A DNA stretch of 64,000 nucleotides from Streptomyces sp. Tu6071 (GCF_000213055.1 NZ_CM001165.1:434001-498000); one strand, 5' to 3'. Counted from the stretch's first letter, positions 17,473-30,180 are shown. Notes: generated from the sequence alone by a model not told the origin. Translations and numbers: made by a program.

Positions 17473-18846
17473 ATGCGCCGCATACGGTTCCTCGCGACGG
17501 CCTGCACGGCCTTCGCCCTGCTCACGGCGGGACTCGCCACCGCCGCCCCCGCCTCCGCCGCCTCTGCCTCCGGGCCCCTCACGGGGGTGGGCGGGAAGTG
17601 CGTGGACGTGGCGGGTTCGGGTACGGCGAACGGGACGGTGGTGCAGCTCTACGGCTGCAACGGCACTGCCGCGCAGAGGTGGACGACGAACGAGGACGGG
17701 ACCTTGCGCGCGCTGGGGAAGTGCCTGGACGTGACGGGCCAGGGCACGGTGAACGGGACGAGGCTCCAGCTGTGGGAGTGCAACGGTTCCGGGGCTCAGC
17801 GGTGGGTCGCCGAGTCCGACGGGCACCTGAAGAACCCGCAGTCGGGCCGGTACCTGGACGTGCCGGGTGGGAGTACGGCGGACGGGACGCGCCTCCAGAT
17901 CTGGGACCGCAACACCAACCCCTGGCAGACCTGGAAGCTTCCCAGCGACGGCACCACTCCCCCGCCCGGCTCCTGCGCCCCCGCGCTCGCCCCCGGGCAG
18001 TACAACACCCCGGTGAGCTACGGCGGCACGACGTACCAGGTGCTCGTCCACATTCCGGCGCGGAGCGCGGGCACCCGGCTCCCGCTCGTCCTCGACCTGC
18101 ACGGCAGCCAGTCCACCGGGGCGGGCCAGCTCGCCTACAGCGACCTGGCGCCCACCGCCGACGCCAAGGGCTTCGCCGTCGCCGCGCCCACCGGCGCCGT
18201 ACCGAGCGGCAGCGGCTACATCTGGAACGTGCCGGGGGTCACCCCCTCCGGCACCCGCGACGACGTGGGCTTCCTGCGGCAGGTCATCGACACGCTCACC
18301 GAGCGGGCCTGCCTCGACCCGGGGCGCGTGTACGCGACGGGGTACTCCGGCGGGGGCCGGATGACGTCCGCGCTCGGCTGCGCGCTCGCCGACCGGATCG
18401 CCGCCATCGCGCCGGTCGCCGGGCTCCGCGCCGGCCGGCCCGACCCGGCGGACCGCGGCCGCCCGCTCCCCTCCTCCTGCGCGCCCTCGCGCCCGGTCCC
18501 CGTGATCGCCTTCCACGGCGAGCAGGACGCGACCAACCCGTACCGGGGCGGCGGTGACAGCGGCGCCTGGGCCTACTCCGTGCCGGTCGCCCGCGCACGG
18601 TGGGCGGAGCTGAACGGCTGCGGGAACGCCCCGGCGGAGACGCAGGTCAGCACCCACGTCCGGCGTACCGCGCACGGCGGCTGCGCGGGCGGCGCCGACG
18701 TCGTGCTCTACACCGTCTCCGACGGCGGGCACACCTGGCCCGGCTCCCCCGTGGACAACGGCAACGGCAAGGTCACGCACGAGATCAGCGCCAACGACCT
18801 CATGTGGGAGTTCTTCCGCGGCCACCCGCTCCCCGGCGCCTCCTGA
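17473..18846 (+). CDS. Secreted CBM13-linked esterase (feruloyl/acetyl esterase, LpqC/PHB depolymerase-like)
   Basis: 457 residues. The signal peptide ends at about residue 32 (APASAASA). The N-terminal CBM13 (about 35-157) is nearly identical to that of the mannanase. A short Thr/Pro linker leads to an alpha/beta hydrolase of the CE1/polyhydroxybutyrate-depolymerase type: oxyanion HG in LDLHGSQ, nucleophile Ser292 in TGYSGGGRM, acid region HGEQDATNPY, and His in DGGHTWPG. It probably removes acetyl or feruloyl groups from hemicellulose to open mannan to GH26. It is divergent from the mannanase; exact ester specificity is unknown. Confidence 0.88.
   Translation: MRRIRFLATACTAFALLTAGLATAAPASAASASGPLTGVGGKCVDVAGSGTANGTVVQLYGCNGTAAQRWTTNEDGTLRALGKCLDVTGQGTVNGTRLQLWECNGSGAQRWVAESDGHLKNPQSGRYLDVPGGSTADGTRLQIWDRNTNPWQTWKLPSDGTTPPPGSCAPALAPGQYNTPVSYGGTTYQVLVHIPARSAGTRLPLVLDLHGSQSTGAGQLAYSDLAPTADAKGFAVAAPTGAVPSGSGYIWNVPGVTPSGTRDDVGFLRQVIDTLTERACLDPGRVYATGYSGGGRMTSALGCALADRIAAIAPVAGLRAGRPDPADRGRPLPSSCAPSRPVPVIAFHGEQDATNPYRGGGDSGAWAYSVPVARARWAELNGCGNAPAETQVSTHVRRTAHGGCAGGADVVLYTVSDGGHTWPGSPVDNGNGKVTHEISANDLMWEFFRGHPLPGAS
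17569..17943 (+). repeat. CBM13-coding inverted repeat, copy in the esterase gene
   Basis: Partner of 15768-16142 on the opposite strand. The two arms are about 1.4 kb apart and flank the two promoters and the GH26 catalytic domain, so homologous recombination could invert the intervening segment. Confidence 0.9.
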
Positions 18847-18871
18847 ACAAGCTCGCCACTCAAACGGACAG

Positions 18872-18936
18872 TACCGGTAACTTGCAGCTCAGCAGGGCTT
18901 GTTGCCGATCTGTGTCCTGATGGAACTAAACCGTTC
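18872..18936. promoter_or_regulatory. Operator-like elements before the sugar-binding protein gene
   Basis: The perfect palindrome TACCGGTA (18872-18879) and a GAAC-TAAACC-GTTC repeat (18923-18936) lie in the 220-nt gap before the solute-binding protein. Either could be a LacI-type operator; neither repeats exactly at the mannanase promoter. Confidence 0.3.
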
Positions 18937-19066
18937 TATGGACACCGTCCCGTGTTGCCTCTACGTTGAGCAGCCGTCAGCCGCTTCGCCCCGAGGACGC
19001 GACCTCCGTCGCCGCGCGGGCCGCAGTGCGGCGCTTTCCCCATCTCGTCAGGGAGTTGAAGAGGCC

Positions 19067-20383
19067 ATGCGTAGAACAGCACTCGCGGCGACGACGGTCG
19101 TGCTCGCCACCGCGCTGACGGCGTGCGGTGGTTCGGGGTCGGGCTCCTCCTCGTCCGAGGAGGCGAGCGCCCCGAAGGACCCGGCGAAGGTCTCGGGCAC
19201 GATCACGGTGCTCACCAACCGCACCGACCAGGTGCAGGACGGCACCCTCAAGGGCTACGCCGCGCGTTTCAACAAGATCTACCCCCGCGTCAAGGTGAAG
19301 TTCCAGGGCGTCACCGACTACGAGGGCGACGTCAAGATCCGCATGAACAGCGAGAACTACGGGGACGTCCTGTCGATCCCGGCGTCCGTACCGCTCAAGC
19401 AGTACCCCAACTTCTTCTCGCCGCTCGGCGCCGCGAAGGAGCTGTCCGGGAAGTACGACTTCACCGACCACGCCACCGTGGACGGCAAGGTCTACGGGAT
19501 AGCCAACATCGGGACCGCCAACGGCTTCGTCTACAACAAGGCCGTGTGGAAGAAGGCCGGGATCACCCAGTGGCCCCGGACGCCCGCCGCCTTCCTCGAC
19601 GCCCTCCAGGCCATCAAGTCGAAGACGGGCGCCACCCCGTACTACACGAACTACCACGACGGCTGGCCGCTCACGAACTGGGGCAACGCGCTCGGCTCGC
19701 CGAGCTGCGACCCGGCGGCGAACGACAAGCTGGCGACGACCAAGGAGCCCTGGGCGAAGGGGCAGGACCTCCACGTCGTGGACACGCTCCTCCACGACAT
19801 CGTGCACCGCAAGCTCTCGGAGGCGGACCCGACCACCACGAACTGGGAGAACTCCAAGACCCTCATCGGCACCGGGAAGATCGGCACGATGTGGCTCGGC
19901 TCCTGGGCCGTCGTGCAGATGCGGGACGCGGCGAAGAAGGCCGGGCACGATCCCGAGGACATCGGCTTCATGCCCTTCCCCGCCCAGCACGACGGGAAGT
20001 TCTGCTCGGTCGTGCGGCCCGACTACCAGTACGCCGTCAACAAGCACTCCGCGCACAAGGACGCCGCGCGGGCCTGGCTCGACTGGTACATCGACAAGTC
20101 CGGTGACGCGCAGGCGACCCTGTCCATCTCCTCGCTCAAGAGCGCCCCGCTGCCGGGCATCCTGAAGCCGTTCCAGGAGCAGGGCACCAAGCTCATCCAC
20201 CTCGGCTACGGCAAGAACGCGCTCGTCGACGAGATCGACAAGGCGTCCGAGGTCGGCCTCAACGCCCAGGACTACCCGCAGCACCTGATCGACGTGGCAC
20301 GCGGCACCGCCGGGGGCGATCTGGACGGAGCGTTCGCGGAGCTGAACAAGAAGTGGTCCGAGGCGCAGGGAACCCTCGGCTGA
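19067..20383 (+). CDS. Sugar ABC transporter substrate-binding lipoprotein
   Basis: 438 residues. The lipoprotein signal ends in LTACGG with lipidated Cys20, followed by a Ser/Gly-rich tether. The mature part is an extracellular solute-binding protein of the family 1 type (VSGTITVLTNRTDQVQDGTLKGYAARF; later GIANIGTANGFVYNKAVWKKAGI). Context with mannanase, permeases and a beta-mannosidase points to manno-oligosaccharides. ATG 19067 is chosen because the signal peptide starts there and a GGGAG-like site lies upstream; the frame is open further upstream through the promoter region. Confidence 0.92.
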   Translation: MRRTALAATTVVLATALTACGGSGSGSSSSEEASAPKDPAKVSGTITVLTNRTDQVQDGTLKGYAARFNKIYPRVKVKFQGVTDYEGDVKIRMNSENYGDVLSIPASVPLKQYPNFFSPLGAAKELSGKYDFTDHATVDGKVYGIANIGTANGFVYNKAVWKKAGITQWPRTPAAFLDALQAIKSKTGATPYYTNYHDGWPLTNWGNALGSPSCDPAANDKLATTKEPWAKGQDLHVVDTLLHDIVHRKLSEADPTTTNWENSKTLIGTGKIGTMWLGSWAVVQMRDAAKKAGHDPEDIGFMPFPAQHDGKFCSVVRPDYQYAVNKHSAHKDAARAWLDWYIDKSGDAQATLSISSLKSAPLPGILKPFQEQGTKLIHLGYGKNALVDEIDKASEVGLNAQDYPQHLIDVARGTAGGDLDGAFAELNKKWSEAQGTLG

Positions 20384-20423
20384 GTTCCCGCCACCGATCC
20401 GTACGACCGAAAGGAGGACCACG

Positions 20424-21410
20424 ATGAGCGCACCACAGGCCGCGGGGCCGTCCCTGGCCGCCCGCACCGCGGCGGCACCGGAGAGCGCCGGCGGGAGAAC
20501 GGCCGTGAAGGGTGCGCCCGGGCCCGCGCCCCGTCGCCCGCGCAAGCGCAGGACCCACCGCTGGTTCACCCCCTGGCTCTACCTCCTCGTCCCGCTCGCC
20601 TTCCTCGTCACCTTCACCGGGCTGCCGCTCGCCGGGCTCGTCTCGTACAGCTTCACCGACTGGGACGGGCTGAGCCCGGTGAAGGACTTCGTCGGGCTCG
20701 ACAACTACACCGACCTGTTCACGCGGCCCCAGCTCTTCCGCGTCTTCTGGGTGAGCGGCTTCTACCTCGTGGGCTCCGTCGCGCAGATCTGCGCGGCGCT
20801 GTACTTCGCGACGGTGCTCAGCTTCCGCACCCGGTTCAGGAACGTCTTCAAGGGCGTCCTGTTCTTCCCGTACCTCGTCAACGGCGTCGCGATCGGCTTC
20901 GTCTTCCTCTACTTCTTCCAGCCCGGCGGCACCCTCGACACGGTGCTCGGCTGGTTCGGCGCGGGCCCGCACCTGTGGCTCGGGGACCCGGATCTCGTGA
21001 ACACCTCGCTCGCGGGGGTGTCCGTGTGGCGGTTCATGGGGCTCGACATGGTGCTGTTCCTCGGCGCGATCCAGTCGATCCCGCCGGAGCTGTACGAGGC
21101 GGCGGAGCTGGACGGGGCGAACAGGTGGCAGCAGTTCCGGCACGTCATCGCGCCGAGCATCCGCCCGATCATCTCGCTCAGCGTCATCCTCGCCGTCTCG
21201 GGGGCGCTCTCGGTCTTCGAGATCCCGTTCATCATGACCGGCGGCGCGAACAACAGCGAGACGTTCGTGATCCAGACGATCAAGCTCGCGTTCAACTTCA
21301 ACAAGACCGGGCTCGCCTCGGCGGCGGCGCTCGTGCTCCTCGTCGTCGTGCTGCTCGTCACCGGCTTGCAGCGGGTGCTGTTCCCGGACGAAAGGGTGGA
21401 ACAGTCATGA
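20424..21410 (+). CDS. Sugar ABC transporter permease (MalF type)
   Basis: 328 residues with a Pro/Arg-rich cytoplasmic N-tail of about 48 residues and six membrane spans. The EAA loop that docks the ATPase is present (YEAAELDGANRWQQFRHVI). AGGAGG precedes the ATG. It overlaps the next permease gene by ATGA. No ATPase gene is in the locus; Streptomyces sugar importers of this kind are known to share the multitask ATPase MsiK. Confidence 0.92.
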   Translation: MSAPQAAGPSLAARTAAAPESAGGRTAVKGAPGPAPRRPRKRRTHRWFTPWLYLLVPLAFLVTFTGLPLAGLVSYSFTDWDGLSPVKDFVGLDNYTDLFTRPQLFRVFWVSGFYLVGSVAQICAALYFATVLSFRTRFRNVFKGVLFFPYLVNGVAIGFVFLYFFQPGGTLDTVLGWFGAGPHLWLGDPDLVNTSLAGVSVWRFMGLDMVLFLGAIQSIPPELYEAAELDGANRWQQFRHVIAPSIRPIISLSVILAVSGALSVFEIPFIMTGGANNSETFVIQTIKLAFNFNKTGLASAAALVLLVVVLLVTGLQRVLFPDERVEQS

Positions 21411-22294
21411 GCGTCCTCAGCCCCGCGGCGCGCCCACCCGCGAAGTCCCGCGCGCCGCGCGGCACCCGGGCCGGGGGCCGCCTCGCGACCGCCCTCAAGT
21501 ACGCGACGCTGGTTCTCGCGAGCGCCGTCGTCGTCGTGCCGCTCGCCGCGATCCTGCTCACCTCGCTGCGCACCGGCAAGGAGGTGTCGAAGGACCCGGG
21601 GCTCGCGCTGCCGCACGACTGGCTCAACTTCCACAACTACGCGGTCGCCTTCACCGACGGGCACATGGTGCGCGCGCTGCTCAACACCGCGTTCATCCTG
21701 GTCTTCTCGGTGGCCGGGACCGTGCTCATCGGCTCGATGACGGCGTACGCGGTCGACCGCTTCCACTTCCGCTTCAAGAAGCTCGTCCTCGGCGCGTTCC
21801 TCGTGGCCTCGCTCGTGCCGAGCGTCACGACGCAGGTCGCGACCTACCGGATCGTGAACGACCTCGGCGTCATGGACTCCCGCTGGGCGCCGGTGCTGCT
21901 CTACATGGGCACCGACATCGTGTCGATCTACATCTTCCTCCAGTTCATCCGCTCGATCCCGGTCTCGCTCGACGAGGCGGCCCGGCTCGACGGGGCCTCG
22001 TCCTTCACGATCTACCGGCGGATCATCCTGCCGCTGCTCAAACCGGCGATCGCCACCGTCGTGATCGTCAAGGGTGTCGCGATCTACAACGACTTCTACA
22101 TCCCCTTCCTCTACATGCCGAGCGAGGACCTGGGCACGATCTCGACGTCCCTCTTCCGCTTCAAGGGCCCGTACGGGGCGCACTGGGAGGTCATCTCGGC
22201 GGGTGCCGCCCTCGTCATCGTGCCGAGCCTGCTCGTCTTCCTCGCGCTCCAGCGCTTCATCTACAACGGCTTCGCGGCCGGCGCCACCAAGTAG
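21407..22294 (+). CDS. Sugar ABC transporter permease (MalG type)
   Basis: 295 residues. Six predicted membrane spans and the EAA loop DEAARLDGASSFTIYRRIILP identify the MalG-type inner-membrane partner. The start at 21407 overlaps the stop of the first permease, which fixes the start and implies coupled translation. It is followed after 29 nt by the beta-mannosidase gene, so uptake and cytoplasmic hydrolysis are probably one transcript. Confidence 0.92.
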   Translation: MSVLSPAARPPAKSRAPRGTRAGGRLATALKYATLVLASAVVVVPLAAILLTSLRTGKEVSKDPGLALPHDWLNFHNYAVAFTDGHMVRALLNTAFILVFSVAGTVLIGSMTAYAVDRFHFRFKKLVLGAFLVASLVPSVTTQVATYRIVNDLGVMDSRWAPVLLYMGTDIVSIYIFLQFIRSIPVSLDEAARLDGASSFTIYRRIILPLLKPAIATVVIVKGVAIYNDFYIPFLYMPSEDLGTISTSLFRFKGPYGAHWEVISAGAALVIVPSLLVFLALQRFIYNGFAAGATK

Positions 22295-22323
22295 CCCCCG
22301 CGCGGCCTTCCTCCAGGAGTGAC

Positions 22324-24801
22324 ATGAAAGCCAGCACACCCCTCGACCACGGCTGGACCCTGCGCCTCGACCCGCGCGGGCACCGGCCGGAGCAGGCCGC
22401 GGACGCGCTCGTGGACGAGGGAGTCCCCGCGCGCGTGCCCGGCTGCGCGCACACCGACCTCCTCGCGGCCGGGCTCATTCCCGACCCGTACCTCGGCCGG
22501 AACGAGGAGGAGGTCGCGTGGGTTGGCCGCGCCGACTGGACGTACCGCACGACGCTCGCGGGGGGCTCCGGGGGCGGGCACGAGCGCGCCGACCTCGTCT
22601 TCGACGGGCTCGACACCGTCGCCGAGGTGCGGATCGGCGGGCGGGTGCTCGGCCGGACCCGCAACATGCACCGCGCGTACCGCTTCGACGCGACGCAGGC
22701 CCTCGCGGCGGGCGGGGACGTGCCCCTGGAGGTCGCCTTCACGTCCGCGTACAAGGAGGCCGAAGCGGTGCGCGCGCGGCTCGGGCCGCGCCCGAACGCG
22801 TACCCGGAGCCCTTCAACTTCGTCCGCAAGATGGCGAGTTCCTTCGGTTGGGACTGGGGCCCCACGCTCGTCACGGCCGGGATCTGGCGGCAGGCGCGGC
22901 TGGAGTGCTGGTCGCTCGCGCGGCTCGCCGAGGTGCGGCCCGAGGTGACGGTGGGCGAGGACGGCACCGGGCGGGTCCGGGTCCGGATCGCCGTCGAGCG
23001 GACCGCGGGCGGGGCCGCGCGCACCCTGCGCGCCTCGGTGCGGGTCGCGGGCGCCGAGACGACAGCTCAGCTCCCGCCGGGCTCCGACGTCGTGACAGTG
23101 CTCGTGGAGGTGCCGGACGTCGCGCTGTGGTGGCCGCGCGGCTACGGCGCACAGCCGCTGTACGACTGCGAGGTGACGCTCGGCACGGACGACACCGAAG
23201 AGGTGGCGCTCGACTCCTGGGAGCGGCGCGTCGGCTTCCGCACCGTCCTGCTCGACACCGCCGAGGACGCGGAGGGCAGCGCCTTCACCCTCCGGGTCAA
23301 CGGGCAGCCGGTCTTCGCGCGCGGCGTGAACTGGATTCCGGACGACACGCTCGTCTCGCGCGTCGACGCGGCGCGCTACCGGCGCCGCCTCGGCCAGGCG
23401 ACGGACGCGGGCGTCAACCTCGTGCGGGTGTGGGGCGGCGGGATCTACGAGAGCGAGGACTTCTACGACGCCTGCGACGAGGCGGGGCTGCTCGTGTGGC
23501 AGGACTTCCTCTTCGCGTGCGCCGCCTACCCCGAGGAGGAGCCGCTGCGCACGGAGGTGGAGGCGGAGGCGCGCGAGAACGTCGTACGGCTCATGCCGCA
23601 TCCCTCGCTCGTCCTGTGGAACGGCAACAACGAGAACCTGTGGGGTTTCCGGGACTGGGGCTGGGCCGAGGAGCTGAACGGCGCTTCGTGGGGCGAGGGT
23701 TACTACCTCGACCTGCTCCCCCGCATCGTCGCCGAGGCCGATCCCACGCGCCCCTACTGGGCCGGCAGCCCGTGGTCCGGCTCCCCCGAGCGGCACCCGA
23801 ACGACCCCCGGCACGGCACGACGCACTCCTGGGAGGTGTGGAACCGGCTCGACTACGCCGCCTACCGCGAGGACGTCCCGCGCTTCATGGCCGAGTTCGG
23901 CTGGCAGGCGCCCCCGGCCTACGCGACGCTGCGCCGGGCGCTCGGCGATAACCAGCTCGCCCCGGACTCACCGGACATGCTCCACCACCAGAAGGCGGCG
24001 GACGGCAACGGGAAGCTCGCGCGCGGCCTCGCCCCGCACTTCGAGGCGCCCGGCGACTTCGACGCGTGGCACTACCTGACGCAGCTCAACCAGGCCCGCG
24101 CGGTCGCGACCGGGATCGAGCACTGGCGCGCGCACTGGCCGGTGTGCGCGGGAACGGTCCTGTGGCAACTCAACGACTGCTGGCCGGTGACGAGTTGGGC
24201 GGCGATCGACGGGGACGAGCGCGAGAAGCCGCTCTACCACGAGCTGCGCCGCCTGTACGCGGACCGGCTCCTGGGCCTCACCGTGCGGGACGGGCGGCTC
24301 GCGCTCGCCGTCGTCAACGACGCGCCCACGCCGTGGCAGGGCCGGGCGCGGGTGCGGAGGCTGGACGCGAAGGGGGTCGAAGCGGCGGCGTACGAGCCGG
24401 AGTTCACCGTGGCGGCGCGAGCGGTGGGGCTGGTCGAACTGCCCGCCGCGCTCACGGAGCCCGGCGACCCGGCGCGTGAGTTCCTGGTGGCCGAGGCGGA
24501 CGGGCTGCGCGCCCTTCATTTCGCCGTGGCCGACAAGGATTTCGTCTCTCCCGCGGGCGAGGTGCGCACGGAGGTCGTGGAGACGGCGGAGGGCGCGGAC
24601 GTGACCGTGACGGCGCACACGCTCGTACGGGACCTGCTGCTCCAGGCGGACCGGCTCGCCCCGACCGCGAAGGCGGACCGGGGGCTCGTGACGCTGCTGC
24701 CCGGCGAGTCGGTGACGTACCGGGTCAGCGGCTGGGACGGGACGGGGGCGGTGGACGCGGCGCTGTGGTGGGTCGACAAGGCGCGGAGCGCTGCCGGTTG
24801 A
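22324..24801 (+). CDS. Beta-mannosidase, GH2
   Basis: 825 residues without signal peptide, so cytoplasmic. GH2 architecture: sugar-binding N-domain, immunoglobulin-like domain, then the barrel with acid/base Glu437 in LWNGNNEN and nucleophile Glu524 in AEFGWQ. The NGNNEN form and the WDWGPTL segment (FGWDWGPTLVTAG) mark the beta-mannosidase branch rather than beta-galactosidase. It hydrolyses imported mannobiose or manno-oligosaccharides to mannose. CAGGAGTG lies before the ATG. It ends the mannan operon at a strong hairpin. Confidence 0.94.
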   Translation: MKASTPLDHGWTLRLDPRGHRPEQAADALVDEGVPARVPGCAHTDLLAAGLIPDPYLGRNEEEVAWVGRADWTYRTTLAGGSGGGHERADLVFDGLDTVAEVRIGGRVLGRTRNMHRAYRFDATQALAAGGDVPLEVAFTSAYKEAEAVRARLGPRPNAYPEPFNFVRKMASSFGWDWGPTLVTAGIWRQARLECWSLARLAEVRPEVTVGEDGTGRVRVRIAVERTAGGAARTLRASVRVAGAETTAQLPPGSDVVTVLVEVPDVALWWPRGYGAQPLYDCEVTLGTDDTEEVALDSWERRVGFRTVLLDTAEDAEGSAFTLRVNGQPVFARGVNWIPDDTLVSRVDAARYRRRLGQATDAGVNLVRVWGGGIYESEDFYDACDEAGLLVWQDFLFACAAYPEEEPLRTEVEAEARENVVRLMPHPSLVLWNGNNENLWGFRDWGWAEELNGASWGEGYYLDLLPRIVAEADPTRPYWAGSPWSGSPERHPNDPRHGTTHSWEVWNRLDYAAYREDVPRFMAEFGWQAPPAYATLRRALGDNQLAPDSPDMLHHQKAADGNGKLARGLAPHFEAPGDFDAWHYLTQLNQARAVATGIEHWRAHWPVCAGTVLWQLNDCWPVTSWAAIDGDEREKPLYHELRRLYADRLLGLTVRDGRLALAVVNDAPTPWQGRARVRRLDAKGVEAAAYEPEFTVAARAVGLVELPAALTEPGDPAREFLVAEADGLRALHFAVADKDFVSPAGEVRTEVVETAEGADVTVTAHTLVRDLLLQADRLAPTAKADRGLVTLLPGESVTYRVSGWDGTGAVDAALWWVDKARSAAG

Positions 24802-24808
24802 GGAGGTG

Positions 24809-24837
24809 CGGGCCCGGGGCGCGGCACCCCGGGCCCG
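24809..24837. terminator. Bidirectional terminator hairpin after the beta-mannosidase gene
   Basis: Perfect 11-bp stem CGGGCCCGGGG (24809-24819) with CCCCGGGCCCG (24827-24837) and a 7-nt loop, between convergent genes whose stops are 46 nt apart. Confidence 0.75.
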
Positions 24838-24847
24838 TGCCCGCGCG

Positions 24848-26308
24848 TCATCGCGCGCGGGAGTGCCGCCCGCGTGCCCACAGGACGAGGGCCCCGGCCA
24901 CGACGACCGCCGCTCCCCCGCCCGCCCACCAGGCGGCGGCGTGGCTCCCTCCCGATGCGCCGGGGCCCGCGCCCGTGACGGTGACGGCCGCCTTGTCGTT
25001 CGCGGGCTCGGGGTCGGCCGGGTACTCCTTGCCGCCCCGCCCGCGCAGGCGGACGGAGCCGTCACCGCTCGCGGTGCCGAGGCGGAGGCGGAAGGCGAGC
25101 CGTTGGGTGTCCCCCGGCTCGTGGACGGTGAGGGGGCACGTGTAGACGCCCGCCTTGTCGTGCGTGCACAGGGGCTCGAAGTAGTCCTCGTCCAGCTCCT
25201 CCATCGGCTCCTTGAGGACGCGCGCGCCCTGGGGCGGGGTGAAGCGGATCTCCACGGGCGGATTCTGGCCGGGGTCGCCGGGACCGTTGTTCGTGGCGCC
25301 GATCCTGACGTCCCGTTCCTCGCCCGTGCCGCCGGGCACGCGGGTGCCGACCGCCGCGTAGTCGGAGGGGTTGTCGACGGAGAAGTGGGTCCAGGCGGTG
25401 TCCTCGTCGCTCCACGTGCCGGTGGTGCCCTTGCCGGGCTCCGGGCGCAGGGCGGGGCCCTTGCCGGGCTCGCCCTCGTCGGGGACGACAACGCCTTCGT
25501 ACGGGCCGAGGTCGAGGGGCCACGCGGACTGGTACAGGCTTCCGGCGGTCTCGGTCTTCGGGGCGCGCAGGTCGAGGCCGGGGGCGAGGCCGACGCTCTC
25601 GCCGGGGGCGAGGTCGAGCGCGGGGAAACGGCAGACCGCCGTGGCGGCGTGGTAGCTGCAGTTCGAGAAGCGTTCCGTCGTGGGCGTCATGGCGTCGGTG
25701 GTGTAGGTGAGGCCGAGGCCGTGCGCGGGGGTCTCGCCCGCGTTGCGCACGACGAAGGCGAAGGGGGTGCGGGCACCGGGGCGCAGGTGGGCGACCTTCT
25801 CGGGGCGGCGGATCTCCAGGACGGGGCCGCCGACCACGACGCGGGTGGTGGCCTCGCTCACCTTGCCGCCCGGGGCCTCGTAGCGCATGCGCAGGTCCCC
25901 CGCGTCCCCGGCTTTGCTGCCGGGCGCGGCGTACGGGAGGGCGCCGGCCCAGTCGGCCCAGCTGTTGTAGCTCGCGCCGACCGCGCAGACGATCCGGGTG
26001 CGGTCGCCCGAACAGCCGTTGCCGAACTTCTTGAGACGCAGGACGTCCCCGGCACCGGAGACGTCCATGATCAGGCGGCCCGTCTTCTTCCCCGCGACGG
26101 CGTCGCCGTCGTAGGAGACGTGCAGCCGCTTGTCGCGCGCGGGTCGCTTCCGGCCCCCGGGCGGGGCGATGTGGTACGTCGCGGGGGCGGTCAGGTGCGG
26201 TTCGGCGGCGGCGGCCGGGGCGGTCCCGAGAGGGACCACGCCCGTGAGGCACGCCGCGAGGGCGAGGAGGACGCCGCGCGTCCGGGGGGCGTGGGGGCGA
26301 ACAGGCAT
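24848..26308 (-). CDS. Secreted, membrane-anchored protein of unknown function with Ig-like repeats
   Basis: 486 residues. N-terminal signal peptide (cleavage near AAAAEP). The extracellular part is rich in beta-strand-like segments, with repeated patterns of the kind found in CARDB/DUF11 surface domains (PGARTPFAFVVRNAGETPAHGL; ERDVRIGATNNGPGDPGQNP). A single C-terminal membrane helix (AAAWWAGGGAAVVVAGALVLW) ends in a short basic tail, so the protein is type I anchored. Three Cys pairs are possible (NGCSGDRTRIVC; NCSYHAATAVC; LCTHDKAGVYTC). It is convergent with the mannan operon, 104 nt downstream of the cobN stop, and no functional link to either is evident. Confidence 0.7.
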   Translation of the reverse strand: MPVRPHAPRTRGVLLALAACLTGVVPLGTAPAAAAEPHLTAPATYHIAPPGGRKRPARDKRLHVSYDGDAVAGKKTGRLIMDVSGAGDVLRLKKFGNGCSGDRTRIVCAVGASYNSWADWAGALPYAAPGSKAGDAGDLRMRYEAPGGKVSEATTRVVVGGPVLEIRRPEKVAHLRPGARTPFAFVVRNAGETPAHGLGLTYTTDAMTPTTERFSNCSYHAATAVCRFPALDLAPGESVGLAPGLDLRAPKTETAGSLYQSAWPLDLGPYEGVVVPDEGEPGKGPALRPEPGKGTTGTWSDEDTAWTHFSVDNPSDYAAVGTRVPGGTGEERDVRIGATNNGPGDPGQNPPVEIRFTPPQGARVLKEPMEELDEDYFEPLCTHDKAGVYTCPLTVHEPGDTQRLAFRLRLGTASGDGSVRLRGRGGKEYPADPEPANDKAAVTVTGAGPGASGGSHAAAWWAGGGAAVVVAGALVLWARGRHSRAR

Positions 26309-26412
26309 GCGGTCCAGTCGATCACGCGGGACTCCGGGCGCGGACGGCGCCCCGCCCCCGTACCGCCGTCGGACGCCCCGTCGGGAGCGTCCGGCCCCCG
26401 TCGGGAGTCCCC

Positions 26413-30003
<3,591 letters not shown>

Positions 30004-30051
30004 GCGGCGTCAGGCCCTTCCTCGGGGTGTCCACGCCCCGGGCGGTGTTCG

Positions 30052-30180
30052 GACGGCGGGAGTTCCTGACTCACACGCGCGGGGTGCGCGTGCTCACAGT
30101 GGCGGGACCGCGCCGGATTCGCACCGGGCTTCCTCCCATGTCGCCGTCTGGCGGTGGCGGACCGGGTGGGGCCGCCGAGT
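30052..30180 (-). ncRNA. Cobalamin riboswitch controlling cobN
   Basis: On the minus strand the RNA contains the core GGAAGCCCGGTGCGAATCCG, then GCGGTCCCGCCACTGTGA, and ends in the B12 box GAGTCAGGAACTCCCGCC (plus-strand 30057-30074). A closing stem can form from CGGCGG (30172-30177) and CCGCCG (30054-30059), or alternatively from 30142-30148 with 30052-30058. Downstream a CGGGG/CCCCG hairpin and an AGGAAGG sequence precede the cobN ATG, compatible with control of translation. The consensus match is strong; the exact 5-prime end is estimated. Confidence 0.9.

Noticed and set aside
30142..30180. Compact (class II) cobalamin riboswitch for cobN
   Set aside because: A closing stem can also be drawn further out (30172-30177 with 30054-30059), giving the ordinary layout, so the compact class cannot be claimed by eye.
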